This document shows, one piece after another, positions 1 to 8,481 of a DNA stretch of 64,000 bases. The notes below the pieces were generated by a model, which was not told the origin of the DNA, ran no database searches, and saw only the letters and a list, made by a program, of their open reading frames with translations. The position numbers and the translations under genes were made by a program. This DNA is from JAKFYM01 sp964416595 (lineage in GTDB: Bacteria; Bdellovibrionota; UBA1018; CAIPTA01): contig CAYQES010000011.1 of assembly GCA_964416595.1 (NCBI GenBank), forward strand, positions 1 through 64,000. Reading direction: 5' to 3'. Each line of letters begins with the position of its first letter. Position 1 is the stretch's first letter.

Positions 1-1567
1 TTTGTAGCAAAAAGCGTTGGAAACGTAATGGTGTTTCGTTGCTATGGAAAGCAATTAATTCTTCGTAGAAACTTTGTGGATCTGCTTTTTTCGCGAGGAT
101 CTGCCGTAAAGCCGTGAGTTCCTGGCTATAGCGACTCACGAAGCGTTGCACGCCGGCATCGGCGCCACCGAAATCGCAGAGAGCTTTACGGTTCAATACT
201 TCTATTAAATGTACATCGGGAGCAAAACCATATTGGAAGTAAGGGCTTTGTAGGCCCATCACCTTACCTAAACTTTCTTGGTGTAAGCCCGTGCGATATT
301 CCGCATAGGATTGTTCTCCCAAAACGGCCAAACGATTTAGCGGGGTTTTGGGAATGCTTTGGTACAAACCTAAAGCAGCTTGTGCATCGCCTTTTTGTAA
401 AAGCGCCCGCGCTAAAGCCAAACGAGCGTCTAGTTGAATTTCTCGGCCGTCCACATCCAAAGCTTGCAAAGAGTCCAGGGCCGCTTGTTTGTTGCCGTCT
501 TTTGCCCGCAATTGTGCTAGAGCTTGCATCATTTGCAGGCGATCTTTTAAGGCTTGTCTAGAAATTCTTTCAGCAAAGGTTTCAATTGTAAGATTGGGAT
601 GAGCCTTGCCAGCCAACACTCGCTTGGCCATGGCATAATTGGCTTTATCGCCCTCAGGCGCCATAAGTTTGGTGCGCATGGGATTTATTTTGGCAATCAC
701 TCGATCAATCTGCGCTGTGCTTTCAAAAGATTCCAATTCATTCCAGAGAATTTTAAGGTAGCGCTCATTAGCATCGAGGCGTTTGCCTGCACTAGCTTCC
801 ATAAGGTTACTGGCTGTTGTTTCCCAACCAGAGCGGCGGCTTAAGATGCCAGCAAATAAGCTGTCCCGCGCTTGCAAACTTTTTTCATTGGAAGGAGATT
901 CTGATAATTCCCAGAGAGCTTGCACCCCCAAAGAGTATTTTAGGTAATAACCATCAAGGAGAGCATCCAATCGTTTCACCATGTTTTCGTATTTAATCGG
1001 CGAGGGTGGACCTTTGATTCTGGCTATTTTGCTTAATTGCAATTTTACAGGAGTGCGAATGGTTTTATGGGCTCGGGGAGAAAGAGCGTCCGCATATTTT
1101 AAAGCAATTTCCATGGAGCGCACGCTTTCCGAATAAGTGCGAGTGGGTAGTAGTTTTAGGCGGGCTTGGCGGGAAAAATTATGGATTTCCGTTCGATTGC
1201 GCTGGTTGATTTCAATTGGTCCAAGAGAATCTTTGCCAATGGTGATGGTTCTTTCGCCCGAGGGCAATTGGACACCCTGTACTGTGGGGTTGGCGGCGCC
1301 GGCGGGAAGATCAGGAGCGCGGGGCGGGGGATTATTCGGGCCATAAACCGATTGCACAGCGGAAGCGGGCTGGCGGTCTTCTGCTGGTTTTTCTTTTTCA
1401 CCAAATCCTAGAGTGGTCTTAATGGTGCGCCATACTCTTACATACATACGTTCTGTTTTAATTTCTTTGCCGCGCTCGCCAGAGGTTTCCACAGGATCAC
1501 GAAATCCGGCTTCGGCTGGCATGGCCAGCAATAGAAGAAAGGCGGATTGTAAAACAAGTTTCTTCAT
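1..1567 (-). CDS. Exported TPR-like periplasmic protein, partial (gliding-motility GltE/AglT-like candidate)
   Basis: The reading frame is open from the ATG at 1567 to the window edge, at least 522 residues with no stop, so the C-terminus lies outside. The N-terminus MKKLVLQSAFLLLLAMPAEAG is a clear signal peptide. The body is helical and Ala/Leu/Gln-rich. Its distal part has paired-helix units such as ALDSLQALDVDGR and ARALLQKGDAQAALGLYQ, which look like tetratricopeptide repeats. It starts 3 nt after the stop of the beta-barrel gene and so closes the visible part of the operon. Myxococcus Glt operons combine TPR proteins (GltE/AglT), an outer-membrane barrel and an FHA/TonB protein, and this set matches that pattern. 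The assignment rests on operon composition, not on sequence identity. Confidence 0.6.
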   Translation of the reverse strand, partial: MKKLVLQSAFLLLLAMPAEAGFRDPVETSGERGKEIKTERMYVRVWRTIKTTLGFGEKEKPAEDRQPASAVQSVYGPNNPPPRAPDLPAGAANPTVQGVQLPSGERTITIGKDSLGPIEINQRNRTEIHNFSRQARLKLLPTRTYSESVRSMEIALKYADALSPRAHKTIRTPVKLQLSKIARIKGPPSPIKYENMVKRLDALLDGYYLKYSLGVQALWELSESPSNEKSLQARDSLFAGILSRRSGWETTASNLMEASAGKRLDANERYLKILWNELESFESTAQIDRVIAKINPMRTKLMAPEGDKANYAMAKRVLAGKAHPNLTIETFAERISRQALKDRLQMMQALAQLRAKDGNKQAALDSLQALDVDGREIQLDARLALARALLQKGDAQAALGLYQSIPKTPLNRLAVLGEQSYAEYRTGLHQESLGKVMGLQSPYFQYGFAPDVHLIEVLNRKALCDFGGADAGVQRFVSRYSQELTALRQILAKKADPQSFYEELIAFHSNETPLRFQRFLLQ

Positions 1568-1570
1568 GGC

Positions 1571-2296
1571 TTAAAACATCCAACCTAAACCGAAAATAAT
1601 ATTGTGGGTGTTTTCTGTCTGACTCACGGATCCACTGCCGCCATTGGCTAGTGATGTGCTACCAGAAAGAGTGCGCACTGTATCTTTGTAGCGGGTCATG
1701 CGCCACTCGAGGCGAAAGAGGAAGTTTTCTGTGATATAAAATTTGTGCCCTACGGTGGCGTGGCCGCTTAAGCGATTTTCTACGGTTTTGGTGATTCCGG
1801 GGCCGGCCGCTACGTACATTTCAAAGTGACTGATTTTTTTTCCAAGCAAACTAAATTTTGCATAAATCGGCACCCAACCAAATTGTAAGGCCGATTGGTT
1901 TTCGATTCGGTTGAAATCGGGAGTAAAACCGAAACGGCGCTGCAAGGAGGTTAAGAATTCGTTGTCTTTGTTGGTGAAACGATGGTGTGAAGCTTCTACG
2001 AACCATTGATTGGAAAAGTTATAGGTTCCGGATATGCCTTTACTGGTGGAATTTTCAAAGTCTTCTCCTTGCAGAAGGCCATAGTGTAAGCCCAATTCAA
2101 AACGCCCTGCTTTTTCGAAGCGGCGGTTTTGCACTACTTCGAGTTCATCTTTGTTAGGGCGCCAATAGTCTTTTTCTAGATCAGAAATATCCACAGCTTC
2201 CGCTTCAGGAGCCGTGGTGGGTGCAGCTGCTGGGGCATCTTCGGCCTGTGCGTTGGCGGAGAGAAGGAGGAGTAGTAGCAGCGCCAGGCCTTTCAT
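1571..2296 (-). CDS. Outer-membrane beta-barrel protein (GltH-like candidate)
   Basis: 241 residues with a signal peptide (MKGLALLLLLLLSANAQA) and an acidic linker, then alternating amphipathic strands rich in aromatic residues (FELGLHYGLLQGEDF, WFVEASHHRF, FLFRLEWRMTRYKD), ending in the strand HNIIFGLGWMF. The terminal aromatic residue is typical of proteins inserted by the BAM complex. The ATG at 2296 has an AGAGG ribosome site 7 nt upstream. It lies 10 nt after the FHA/TonB gene and 3 nt before the TPR-like gene, so the three are co-transcribed. Small barrels in this position in Glt-type operons are proposed outer-membrane parts of an envelope-spanning machine. The barrel call is firm. The Glt assignment is inference. 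Confidence 0.7.
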   Translation of the reverse strand: MKGLALLLLLLLSANAQAEDAPAAAPTTAPEAEAVDISDLEKDYWRPNKDELEVVQNRRFEKAGRFELGLHYGLLQGEDFENSTSKGISGTYNFSNQWFVEASHHRFTNKDNEFLTSLQRRFGFTPDFNRIENQSALQFGWVPIYAKFSLLGKKISHFEMYVAAGPGITKTVENRLSGHATVGHKFYITENFLFRLEWRMTRYKDTVRTLSGSTSLANGGSGSVSQTENTHNIIFGLGWMF

Positions 2297-2306
2297 GGGG
2301 ATACCT

Positions 2307-3938
2307 CTAGTTCAACGACTTAAACAGGAAGGGGTAACTCACGAGAACTTGCCCCCCGCCTTTTGGTTTTGGGAAGCCCCATCCTTTGATTTTAGCCAGG
2401 ATGCAGTTTTCCACGGGTTTACTGTTCATGGTGGTTTTTTTCACTGAACTCACACTCACCACGCCATCTTTGTTTATTGTCCATTGTGCCACGACTTTGC
2501 CGAAAATGTTGGGATCTACGATCAATTGTCGTTCGTAGCAGTGTTTGATTTGTCCGATATTTGCTTGCACGACAGCGGCGATCAGGGATTTGTCTAGGCC
2601 GCCAATGGCTTCTTCTTCGTCGCCACCTAAGCTCATATCAAAACCTTTACCGCCGAAACCAGATCCTCCGCCGATGGCAGTGCCTTTACCGTTAGCGAAA
2701 CCTTTTAAGGATCCGGCCTTGCCTTCACCAGAGCGTAAACCTGCGCTCAAGGCATTCACGTTAACGGTACCACCACCAATAGAACCAGAAGCAATAGCTT
2801 CATTTTTCAGATTGGCATTGGTTACGTTAGAAACCCGAGTAGTCACGTTTCCGTTTTGACTGATCGCTTGTTTCATAGTCTCAGCGCTAAGGGAGCTTTT
2901 CTTCTGCAGCATTTTAGTGAGGGTGCTACTGATGCTGCTAACTTTTGATGGGGCGGGTTCACTGGTTTTTTGTGCGGGCTCAGCAGCCGCGGGCGCTTCT
3001 TGGGCGGGAGCGGAATCCATGGAGAGCCTGAAGTAAGAACTCTTAGGAACCGTGGCTTCTTCCACCACTTCTTTTTTCAAGGGCACATAGCTTACAAATG
3101 CTAAAAGAATGGCAGCGGCGCAGGCGCAAAGAATCATGGAGCGTTGAAGTGTAGGGTTATCTGCATCGCTAGTGCGCCTTTGGGTTCTGACTCCTTGTGG
3201 GCGCCAGAATATTAATGTTTCTGTTTTTTGGTCTTTGGTGAAGAGTTTTACTTTTTCTTTGCTGTTAAATGTAAAAACTGCATTTTCTTCTTCTACTACA
3301 CGTGCAAGATCATTAGATCCGTCGAAAATTTCTGCCGTATACCCAGGTGGCAAAAGGCATTCTACTATACTGCTTTTTCCGCTATCTTTTCTTTGTAAAA
3401 AAAGCTTTCCGCCCTGCACTTCGTTAAGAGGGATTTCGTTTTTCCGGCGGCCCACATAGATGCGGCCATTGCGGGAGAGTGTGCGTTCCTCGCGCACGAT
3501 CCCTTCCTCTAAACGGATCATTTCTAGGTAGTCTGCAGAATGTTTGCAGTCGTCTTTCCAGAACGAAGCTCGCTCATTTCCCATTTCGTCTTTAGCGAGA
3601 TTTAGAATATTTACTTTTACATGGTGGCCGCTGCCGATATCGAAGGTTTCACCGGTTTGCAGCTGTTTCTCTACGATTTTTTTCCCTTGCACGAAGGTGC
3701 CTTTTTCGGAGCCCAAATCATAAAGTAAAAGATTGGTGTTACCTACAATCCGTAACATGGCGTGGATATTGGAAACGGATTCATGGGGAACAACAAGATC
3801 GGCGCGTTTGGAGCTACCAATAATCAAGCGGTCTTCGCCTTCGGTCACATAGGAGCCGAGGCTTACACCATTTTCAAACAGCTCCGCTTGAATGCGCAGC
3901 TGAGCCTTTTCTTCATCGATGGCGCGGTTGCTGCTCAT
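2307..3938 (-). CDS. FHA-domain protein with one membrane segment and TonB/AgmX-like C-terminal domain (GltG-like)
   Basis: 543 residues from the ATG at 3938, which overlaps the preceding stop as ATGA; an upstream in-frame start would add 20 residues overlapping that gene. Residues about 25-105 form a forkhead-associated domain (LIIGSSKRADLVV, SVSNIHAML, GSEKGTFVQGK), which binds phosphothreonine peptides. A basic stretch and one transmembrane helix (ILCACAAAILLAFVSYV) follow, then an Ala/Pro/Glu linker that could span the periplasm, Gly-rich sequence, and a C-terminal domain with ANIGQIKHCYERQL and GKVVAQWTINKDGVV, as in AgmX/PglI C-terminal (TonB-like) domains. This architecture links cytoplasmic phospho-signalling to the outer membrane, as proposed for GltG in Myxococcus gliding. 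In a non-Myxococcus genome it could serve gliding or another trans-envelope process. Confidence 0.72.
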   Translation of the reverse strand: MSSNRAIDEEKAQLRIQAELFENGVSLGSYVTEGEDRLIIGSSKRADLVVPHESVSNIHAMLRIVGNTNLLLYDLGSEKGTFVQGKKIVEKQLQTGETFDIGSGHHVKVNILNLAKDEMGNERASFWKDDCKHSADYLEMIRLEEGIVREERTLSRNGRIYVGRRKNEIPLNEVQGGKLFLQRKDSGKSSIVECLLPPGYTAEIFDGSNDLARVVEEENAVFTFNSKEKVKLFTKDQKTETLIFWRPQGVRTQRRTSDADNPTLQRSMILCACAAAILLAFVSYVPLKKEVVEEATVPKSSYFRLSMDSAPAQEAPAAAEPAQKTSEPAPSKVSSISSTLTKMLQKKSSLSAETMKQAISQNGNVTTRVSNVTNANLKNEAIASGSIGGGTVNVNALSAGLRSGEGKAGSLKGFANGKGTAIGGGSGFGGKGFDMSLGGDEEEAIGGLDKSLIAAVVQANIGQIKHCYERQLIVDPNIFGKVVAQWTINKDGVVSVSSVKKTTMNSKPVENCILAKIKGWGFPKPKGGGQVLVSYPFLFKSLN

Positions 3939-4231
3939 AGAGATTTTTCCATTTTCCTTTGGGTTTCCTGGAGGCTTCGGTCTAAATCTGGTTCCCACTG
4001 GTGAAGCTCACCAAAGGCGCTTTCTTTTTGCTGGGTTAAATAAGCGGAGTAGGGCTTGCGGCTTTTTCCTTCCACAAGGGCGCCTTCAAAATCTACTACG
4101 GTGTTTTTCTTATATTTTGGTGCGCTTTCCGCAGACAAAATGACGGGCGGGCAAACCATTAATAAGAAGGCAAACCATAGGGTGCGCTTTTTGCGCTTTG
4201 GATTTGTTATGGGCGAATAATAGTTAACCAT
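3935..4231 (-). CDS. Small exported protein heading the FHA/barrel/TPR operon
   Basis: About 98 residues. It has a basic N-region (NPKRKKR), a hydrophobic core (TLWFAFLLMVCPPVIL) and a likely signal-peptidase site after SAES, then a mature part of about 55 residues (KYKKNTVVDFEGALVEG and a charged tail). It overlaps the FHA gene by 4 nt. The ATG at 4231 is preferred because a good promoter lies at 4240-4268; the in-frame TTG at 4240 would fall inside the -10 element. Small proteins with a VDFEG-type motif accompany Glt-type gene sets in related bacteria, as far as I recall, but I cannot name it. No ribosome site is visible, so the message may be leaderless. Confidence 0.55.
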   Translation of the reverse strand: MVNYYSPITNPKRKKRTLWFAFLLMVCPPVILSAESAPKYKKNTVVDFEGALVEGKSRKPYSAYLTQQKESAFGELHQWEPDLDRSLQETQRKMEKSL

Positions 4232-4239
4232 AATTAACA

Positions 4240-4268
4240 ATTTTAACTTATATAAGTAAATTGGTCAA
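4240..4268 (-). promoter_or_regulatory. Sigma-70-type promoter of the Glt-like operon
   Basis: Read on the minus strand: -35 TTGACC (4268-4263), a spacer of exactly 17 nt, and -10 TAAAAT (4245-4240). The predicted transcription start falls near 4233, about 2 nt before the ATG at 4231, which suggests a leaderless or very short-leader mRNA. Confidence 0.55.
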
Positions 4269-4325
4269 TTACTATTGATGGAGAAAAAAAGGTGTGATTT
4301 CAGTGGTTTTCGCTAAGCTTGGGAT

Positions 4326-5942
4326 ATGACAAGGAAAAAGCCAGGGGCCCTTAGGGGCTTTTATGGAGCCACCAGTATTGTGGCCAGCGGAACCTTTTTA
4401 TCACGAATTTTAGGTTTGGTGCGGGAGCAAGTATTTGCCTATTTTTTCGGTGCAGGCGCCGCCACCGATGCCTTTCAAATCGCCTTCCGCATCCCCAATC
4501 TTTTACGTGATCTATTTGCAGAAGGGGCCATGAGTTCGGCTCTTGTGCCTACGTACACCAAGGTGCGGGCGGAAGAGGGGGAAGAGCGGGCCTGGGATTT
4601 AGTGCGCAATGTGATCACAACCTTAGGGCTGTTGCTCGGATTAGTGGCGGTAGTGGGCGTGCTACTGGCTGATCCATTGGTGAGTCTCTATGCTCCTGAG
4701 TTTGCCGAAGTGCCGGGTAAGCACGAAATGACTGTGGCCATGACCCAAATCCTTTGGCCTTTTCTACCTTGTGTGGTGCTAGCTGCGGTTTGGATGGGGG
4801 TTTTAAATGCCCGTGATCGCTATGGCACTCCAGCTTTAGCGCCTAGCTTATTTAATATCGCGAGCATTGCGGCGGCATTTACTCTTTGCCCTTGGGTGTT
4901 TTGGGCCTTTGGTTGGCCGCCCATTTATGGAATGGCTTTGGGAGCTGTTATCGGGGGATTGGCCCAGTGGTTGGTGCAAGTTCCTTCTCTTCACCAAGAA
5001 GGATTTCGTTTTCGTCCTTTGCTGCGTTGGCGGGATCCCGCTTTACGACGAATGGTGATTTTAATGGGCGCGGGCACATTCGGTTTGGCGGCCACCCAAA
5101 TCCATGTGCTGGTGAACTCTATTTTGGCATCGAGCCAGGGCGACGGGCCAGTTTCCTGGCTCAACTATGCCTTTCGGCTCATGCAATTTCCAATCGGCGT
5201 TTTTGGGGTAGCTATTTCCACAGCCAATCTCACCAAGGTGGCTCGGGAATCTGCTTCTGGAGATTTCACTGCAGTTTCCACTTCTCTTAGCAATGCTTTG
5301 CGATTGGTGTTGGTGCTTACAGTTCCTAGCGCCTTGGGTTTGGCCTTTCTCGGCATTCCTATTATTTCGGTGATCTACGAGCACGGAGCTTTTGACGCAC
5401 AGGATACATACGCCACTTCTATGGCCTTGTCAGGATATGCTTTAGGCTTGGTAGCTTATTCCGGCATCAAGGTGATGGTGCCGGTGTTGTACAGCCTTAA
5501 TATGGCCAAGGCAGCTGTATGGTCCAGTGGTGGTAGTGTGCTGTTGAACATCGCACTATGCCTGATTTTTGTGGATAAGTATGGCTTTGTGGGTTTGGCT
5601 TTCGCTACCTCTTGTGCTGCGATCTTGAATGCACTGGTATTATTGTGGTTATTAGAGCGACGGCTTAAACAAATCGACTTTAATAGCCTGGGGCGTTGTT
5701 TGTGTGGTGTAGTATTTGCCTCTTTGTTTATGACTATTATTGTCTATGCATTACAAGGATGGGCGGGCATTATGCCCTTTCACCCAATTCCCTTGACGGG
5801 GACCTGGGTTAAAGCTACGTTTTCCCAGCATCTCATCTTCTTGTTTTTAGCGCTTCTGGCCGCAGTGATGGCTTATGGTGTTATTGGACGGATCCTGGGT
5901 TTGCGAGAATTTAAGCAGCTACAGAAAGTTTTATGGAAATGA
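4326..5942 (+). CDS. murJ: Lipid II flippase MurJ (MviN family)
   Basis: 538 residues of a 14-helix MOP-superfamily membrane protein. The N-terminal family signature is present (SRILGLVREQVFAYFFGAG, then TDAFQIAFRIPNLLRDLFAEG and SSALVPTY). MurJ moves lipid II from the inner to the outer leaflet of the cytoplasmic membrane for peptidoglycan synthesis. The length is slightly above the usual 510-530 residues. It is divergent from the Glt-like operon, and its stop overlaps the start of the next gene. The ATG at 4326 gives the expected N-terminus, although its ribosome site is weak. Confidence 0.95.
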   Translation: MTRKKPGALRGFYGATSIVASGTFLSRILGLVREQVFAYFFGAGAATDAFQIAFRIPNLLRDLFAEGAMSSALVPTYTKVRAEEGEERAWDLVRNVITTLGLLLGLVAVVGVLLADPLVSLYAPEFAEVPGKHEMTVAMTQILWPFLPCVVLAAVWMGVLNARDRYGTPALAPSLFNIASIAAAFTLCPWVFWAFGWPPIYGMALGAVIGGLAQWLVQVPSLHQEGFRFRPLLRWRDPALRRMVILMGAGTFGLAATQIHVLVNSILASSQGDGPVSWLNYAFRLMQFPIGVFGVAISTANLTKVARESASGDFTAVSTSLSNALRLVLVLTVPSALGLAFLGIPIISVIYEHGAFDAQDTYATSMALSGYALGLVAYSGIKVMVPVLYSLNMAKAAVWSSGGSVLLNIALCLIFVDKYGFVGLAFATSCAAILNALVLLWLLERRLKQIDFNSLGRCLCGVVFASLFMTIIVYALQGWAGIMPFHPIPLTGTWVKATFSQHLIFLFLALLAAVMAYGVIGRILGLREFKQLQKVLWK

Positions 5943-6427
5943 TGAAAGCCAACCAAGGACAGCCCATGAAGACAGCCGGTCGGGGTACCAATTTTGAAAC
6001 TATACGCTTGCTTGCCCAGAGCGTGGTGCGTCGTTTGGAATCCCAAAAGATGATCGCCATTATGCGAGAACAGCGTAATGAATTGACCGAAGAAATGGCA
6101 AAATTTTTGGCCCCCCATATCCTCACCCAGGAGGACATGGAAAAGAATGTGATGGAATCCATTGGGGAGAAAAATGAAATGCTAGATGAGCTTCGGCTCT
6201 CTGGGGGCGAAGCCTATCGTACCCTGAAGCAATCTTGGTTGTCTCGTTATGGCGAGAACGAAGTGGATGGCCTCTATTTCCAAGAGCCTGTGAAGTATAC
6301 GGCGGACCGTTTGATCGCCTATCTTTTAAAAGCAGATTTTGTGGAAGAAGTATTTGCCGACGATACATCCCTCGAGCGCACTATTGTGGCTACTATCGCC
6401 GGTTTCCGCAGAGCGAAGTTGCACTAG
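5939..6427 (+). CDS. Conserved hypothetical protein, possibly DUF507-like
   Basis: 162 residues from the ATG at 5939, which overlaps the murJ stop as ATGA (an in-frame ATG lies two codons upstream). It is soluble, charged and mostly helical, with no signal peptide. It has two similar halves, each an amphipathic helix with a basic or acidic tail (VVRRLESQKMIAIMREQRNELTEEMAKFL; YTADRLIAYLLKADFVEEVF). The layout recalls DUF507 proteins of Aquificae and Deltaproteobacteria, but the match is only by eye. Tight coupling to murJ suggests co-regulation. A shared bidirectional terminator follows. No function is assigned. Confidence 0.6.
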   Translation: MMKANQGQPMKTAGRGTNFETIRLLAQSVVRRLESQKMIAIMREQRNELTEEMAKFLAPHILTQEDMEKNVMESIGEKNEMLDELRLSGGEAYRTLKQSWLSRYGENEVDGLYFQEPVKYTADRLIAYLLKADFVEEVFADDTSLERTIVATIAGFRRAKLH

Positions 6428-6444
6428 TCTGAATAAATACCCAA

Positions 6445-6478
6445 AAAAAAGCCGGCGGGTTTCCCTTCCGGCTTTTTT
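6445..6478. terminator. Bidirectional rho-independent terminator
   Basis: Inverted repeat AAAAAAGCCGG (6445-6455) and CCGGCTTTTTT (6468-6478) with a 12-nt loop. It has an A-tract on one side and a T-tract on the other, between two converging genes, so it can serve both. Confidence 0.9.
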
Positions 6479-6497
6479 GTTTCTCACTCAGCGTGGG

Positions 6498-8087
6498 TTA
6501 GATGCCAACTGCCTCGAATGACTTGCTTACAGCTTGGCAATCGCTGCTGCCTTCTCCAAAGAGGGTAGCGCATGCGGCTTCGGTTTGCGCCCTGGCTTCA
6601 GCAAAGCCGGAATTAGAGCGTAAAAATTGGGTGAGCGTTAAATAATAGAGCTTACCCAACTTTTCTTTGCCAATTTCTTTGGCCAAAAGCACAGCAGCTT
6701 TATTAGGAATGCCAGAGTTATCATGCACACCGCAGAAATCATTATATTGATCGCATTTCTCGTTCCTATAGAGGAAATCCTTATTGTGGCTGATGGCAGG
6801 ATTTTCCATATCACGAATAAAGCTCGTGCCATCTTTAAAGAGCTCGCGGCCAAGCACCCAATCGGAGGCTTTGCCATATTGAAAATCCGTGAGTTTGCCA
6901 AATACATCAGAATAGCTTTCATTTAGAGCGCCGGATTCAGAAGCATATACTAATCTTGCCGTATTGCTGGTGATGCCATGGGTGAATTCATGGGCGGCCA
7001 CATCGAGAGGCGCTGCAAAGTCGTTATAGTTTTTTCCATCGCCGAGGCCATAAATCATAAGTCCAATATTGCTAATCCAAGCTGCGTTGGGAAATTCTAT
7101 TCCCCCAAAGTTCACCACGGAGCGTAGAGTCATGCCTTTGTTGTCCAGAGAATTGCGCTTATGGTTGGTCTGGTAGTATTTATGTACAAGGCCAGAGTTG
7201 TTCCAGGCCGAAAGAGCCGATGCCATAATCGCATTGTCTAAGACTGCGCAGGGTGCAGGCTTTTCGGCTTCGGGATTAAAACTGAAATCATCTATAGGCC
7301 GCCACCAGGGGTTAAAAGATTTTTCGCAATTGTTACCATAGACTGTTTTCCACAAAGACTCATTTAAATCGAAGTCTTCTTCGGAGCCAACGCCGGCGAG
7401 AACTTGCCGATTGGCAATGGTGTGTACGTTCGTGGTAACAGCTACTTCTTGGCCGTTTTGGCTATCAATGAAATGAATGTCGCTGGCCAATTGATTGCGA
7501 TTTTTTACGGTTACTTCGTACACCAGCTTGGGGGTTCTATTTCCGTTTTGATCGAGCAATAATACTTTTAGTTCTGGCTCCGAAGCGCTGAGGGCTTTCC
7601 CACCATAAGAAGCAAAAGCAATGGCTTGGGCTTCTTGTTTGCCAATGCGTGCCTCTGTGGGCACTTGATCTAGATTTGTGGCATCCGCGTTAGCAAACAG
7701 CACTGTGCCTTGATTGAAGTGCACAACAGCATCGCCACCCAACACAGCGAAGTTCTTCCAGACTTTTTTCAAGCGGTGGGTGAGGAGATTTTCTCCTTGC
7801 ACCACCTGGCTTTCTTCCCATGCCATATCTTCGTTTAGTTGTAGTGCTCTGCTATTTTGGTTTAGAAAGGAAGCTGCATTGGGTGCCGTGGGGGTTGGAT
7901 CAGAAAAAATCGCACTGAAAAAGTCGTTTAAGGGATTTTTTTCCTGCTGCACTGGGGTGTTTTCTGCGGTAAGCCAAACACCATTTGCGTAAATTTTACT
8001 AGGATTGCTCGCAAAGGCCGGCTGAATTGTGCTTAATAAAGCTACCAACGCTGTGCATGATGCGCTAATTTTTTGTGCAAATACCAT
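6498..8087 (-). CDS. Secreted M4-family (thermolysin-like) zinc metallopeptidase
   Basis: 529 residues from the ATG at 8087, which has a GAGGGGGG site just upstream; an upstream in-frame ATG at 8141 lacks one. It has a signal peptide (MVFAQKISASCTALVALLSTIQPAFAS), then a propeptide of about 200 residues of FTP/PepSY type (LTHRLKKVWKNFAVLGGDAVVHF). The catalytic domain carries the zinc motif HEFTH at residues 366-370, the third ligand in GALNESYSD about 20 residues later, and the proton-donor histidine region VHDNSGIPNKA. All key residues are present. Two inverted repeats upstream (8124-8135, 8152-8168) may be operators. It is probably an exported, self-processing protease that degrades external protein. 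Confidence 0.93.
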   Translation of the reverse strand: MVFAQKISASCTALVALLSTIQPAFASNPSKIYANGVWLTAENTPVQQEKNPLNDFFSAIFSDPTPTAPNAASFLNQNSRALQLNEDMAWEESQVVQGENLLTHRLKKVWKNFAVLGGDAVVHFNQGTVLFANADATNLDQVPTEARIGKQEAQAIAFASYGGKALSASEPELKVLLLDQNGNRTPKLVYEVTVKNRNQLASDIHFIDSQNGQEVAVTTNVHTIANRQVLAGVGSEEDFDLNESLWKTVYGNNCEKSFNPWWRPIDDFSFNPEAEKPAPCAVLDNAIMASALSAWNNSGLVHKYYQTNHKRNSLDNKGMTLRSVVNFGGIEFPNAAWISNIGLMIYGLGDGKNYNDFAAPLDVAAHEFTHGITSNTARLVYASESGALNESYSDVFGKLTDFQYGKASDWVLGRELFKDGTSFIRDMENPAISHNKDFLYRNEKCDQYNDFCGVHDNSGIPNKAAVLLAKEIGKEKLGKLYYLTLTQFLRSNSGFAEARAQTEAACATLFGEGSSDCQAVSKSFEAVGI

Positions 8088-8367
8088 TTTTCCCCCCTCA
8101 AAACCGCAATTCATCCCAAAAATCACGGACCCGTGTGGCAAATAGCAGCTTTTATGCCAGCGGCATAAGTGCTTGAAATATAGTGGTTAAAAAACAATGC
8201 GTGTTATCATTTAGCGAATAACGGATAAGAATCACCATGCTTTTGGAAACGATATAGTAAAAAAAAGGCATGCGATGCAATAAAGTAATTTGTTTTTAGT
8301 GGTTTATGTAAGGTGAAGCTTTTCGTTTTGCGCGCCCGCCCATACAATAAAGGAAGGTGGGAGGCTC
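8088..8367. other. Divergent intergenic region with two short inverted repeats
   Basis: No gene is seen here. Next to the metallopeptidase start are CACGG-AC-CCGTG (8124-8135) and a perfect 7-bp repeat TTATGCC-AGC-GGCATAA (8152-8168), either of which could be a regulator site. The rest is A/T-rich. I could not fix a promoter, although one is needed in each direction. Confidence 0.4.
8152..8168. repeat. Inverted repeat, possible operator
   Basis: TTATGCC AGC GGCATAA has perfect 7-bp arms and a 3-bp centre. It lies 65-81 bp upstream of the metallopeptidase ATG. The size and symmetry suit a dimeric regulator, but no protein is implicated. Confidence 0.4.
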
Positions 8368-8481
8368 ATGGAAGGGACTCATATTTCATCTAGTTTTCAT
8401 CTTTTTCTAAACTTCCCCAATAGTTGTGCCGTTAAGCCATCGTTAGTCTCTCTGGAAGGAGACGCGGGAGTGTATTCATGA
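8368..8481 (+). CDS. Possible 37-residue upstream ORF coupled to the repeat-protein gene
   Basis: An ATG at 8368 preceded by a strong purine-rich site (GGAAGGTGGGAGG) opens a 37-codon frame. Its TGA (8479-8481) overlaps the ATG of the next gene (8478). The peptide (MEGTHISSSFHLFLNF...) has no recognisable motif. It may be a leader peptide or translational coupler, or simply chance. No family support exists. Confidence 0.3.
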   Translation: MEGTHISSSFHLFLNFPNSCAVKPSLVSLEGDAGVYS

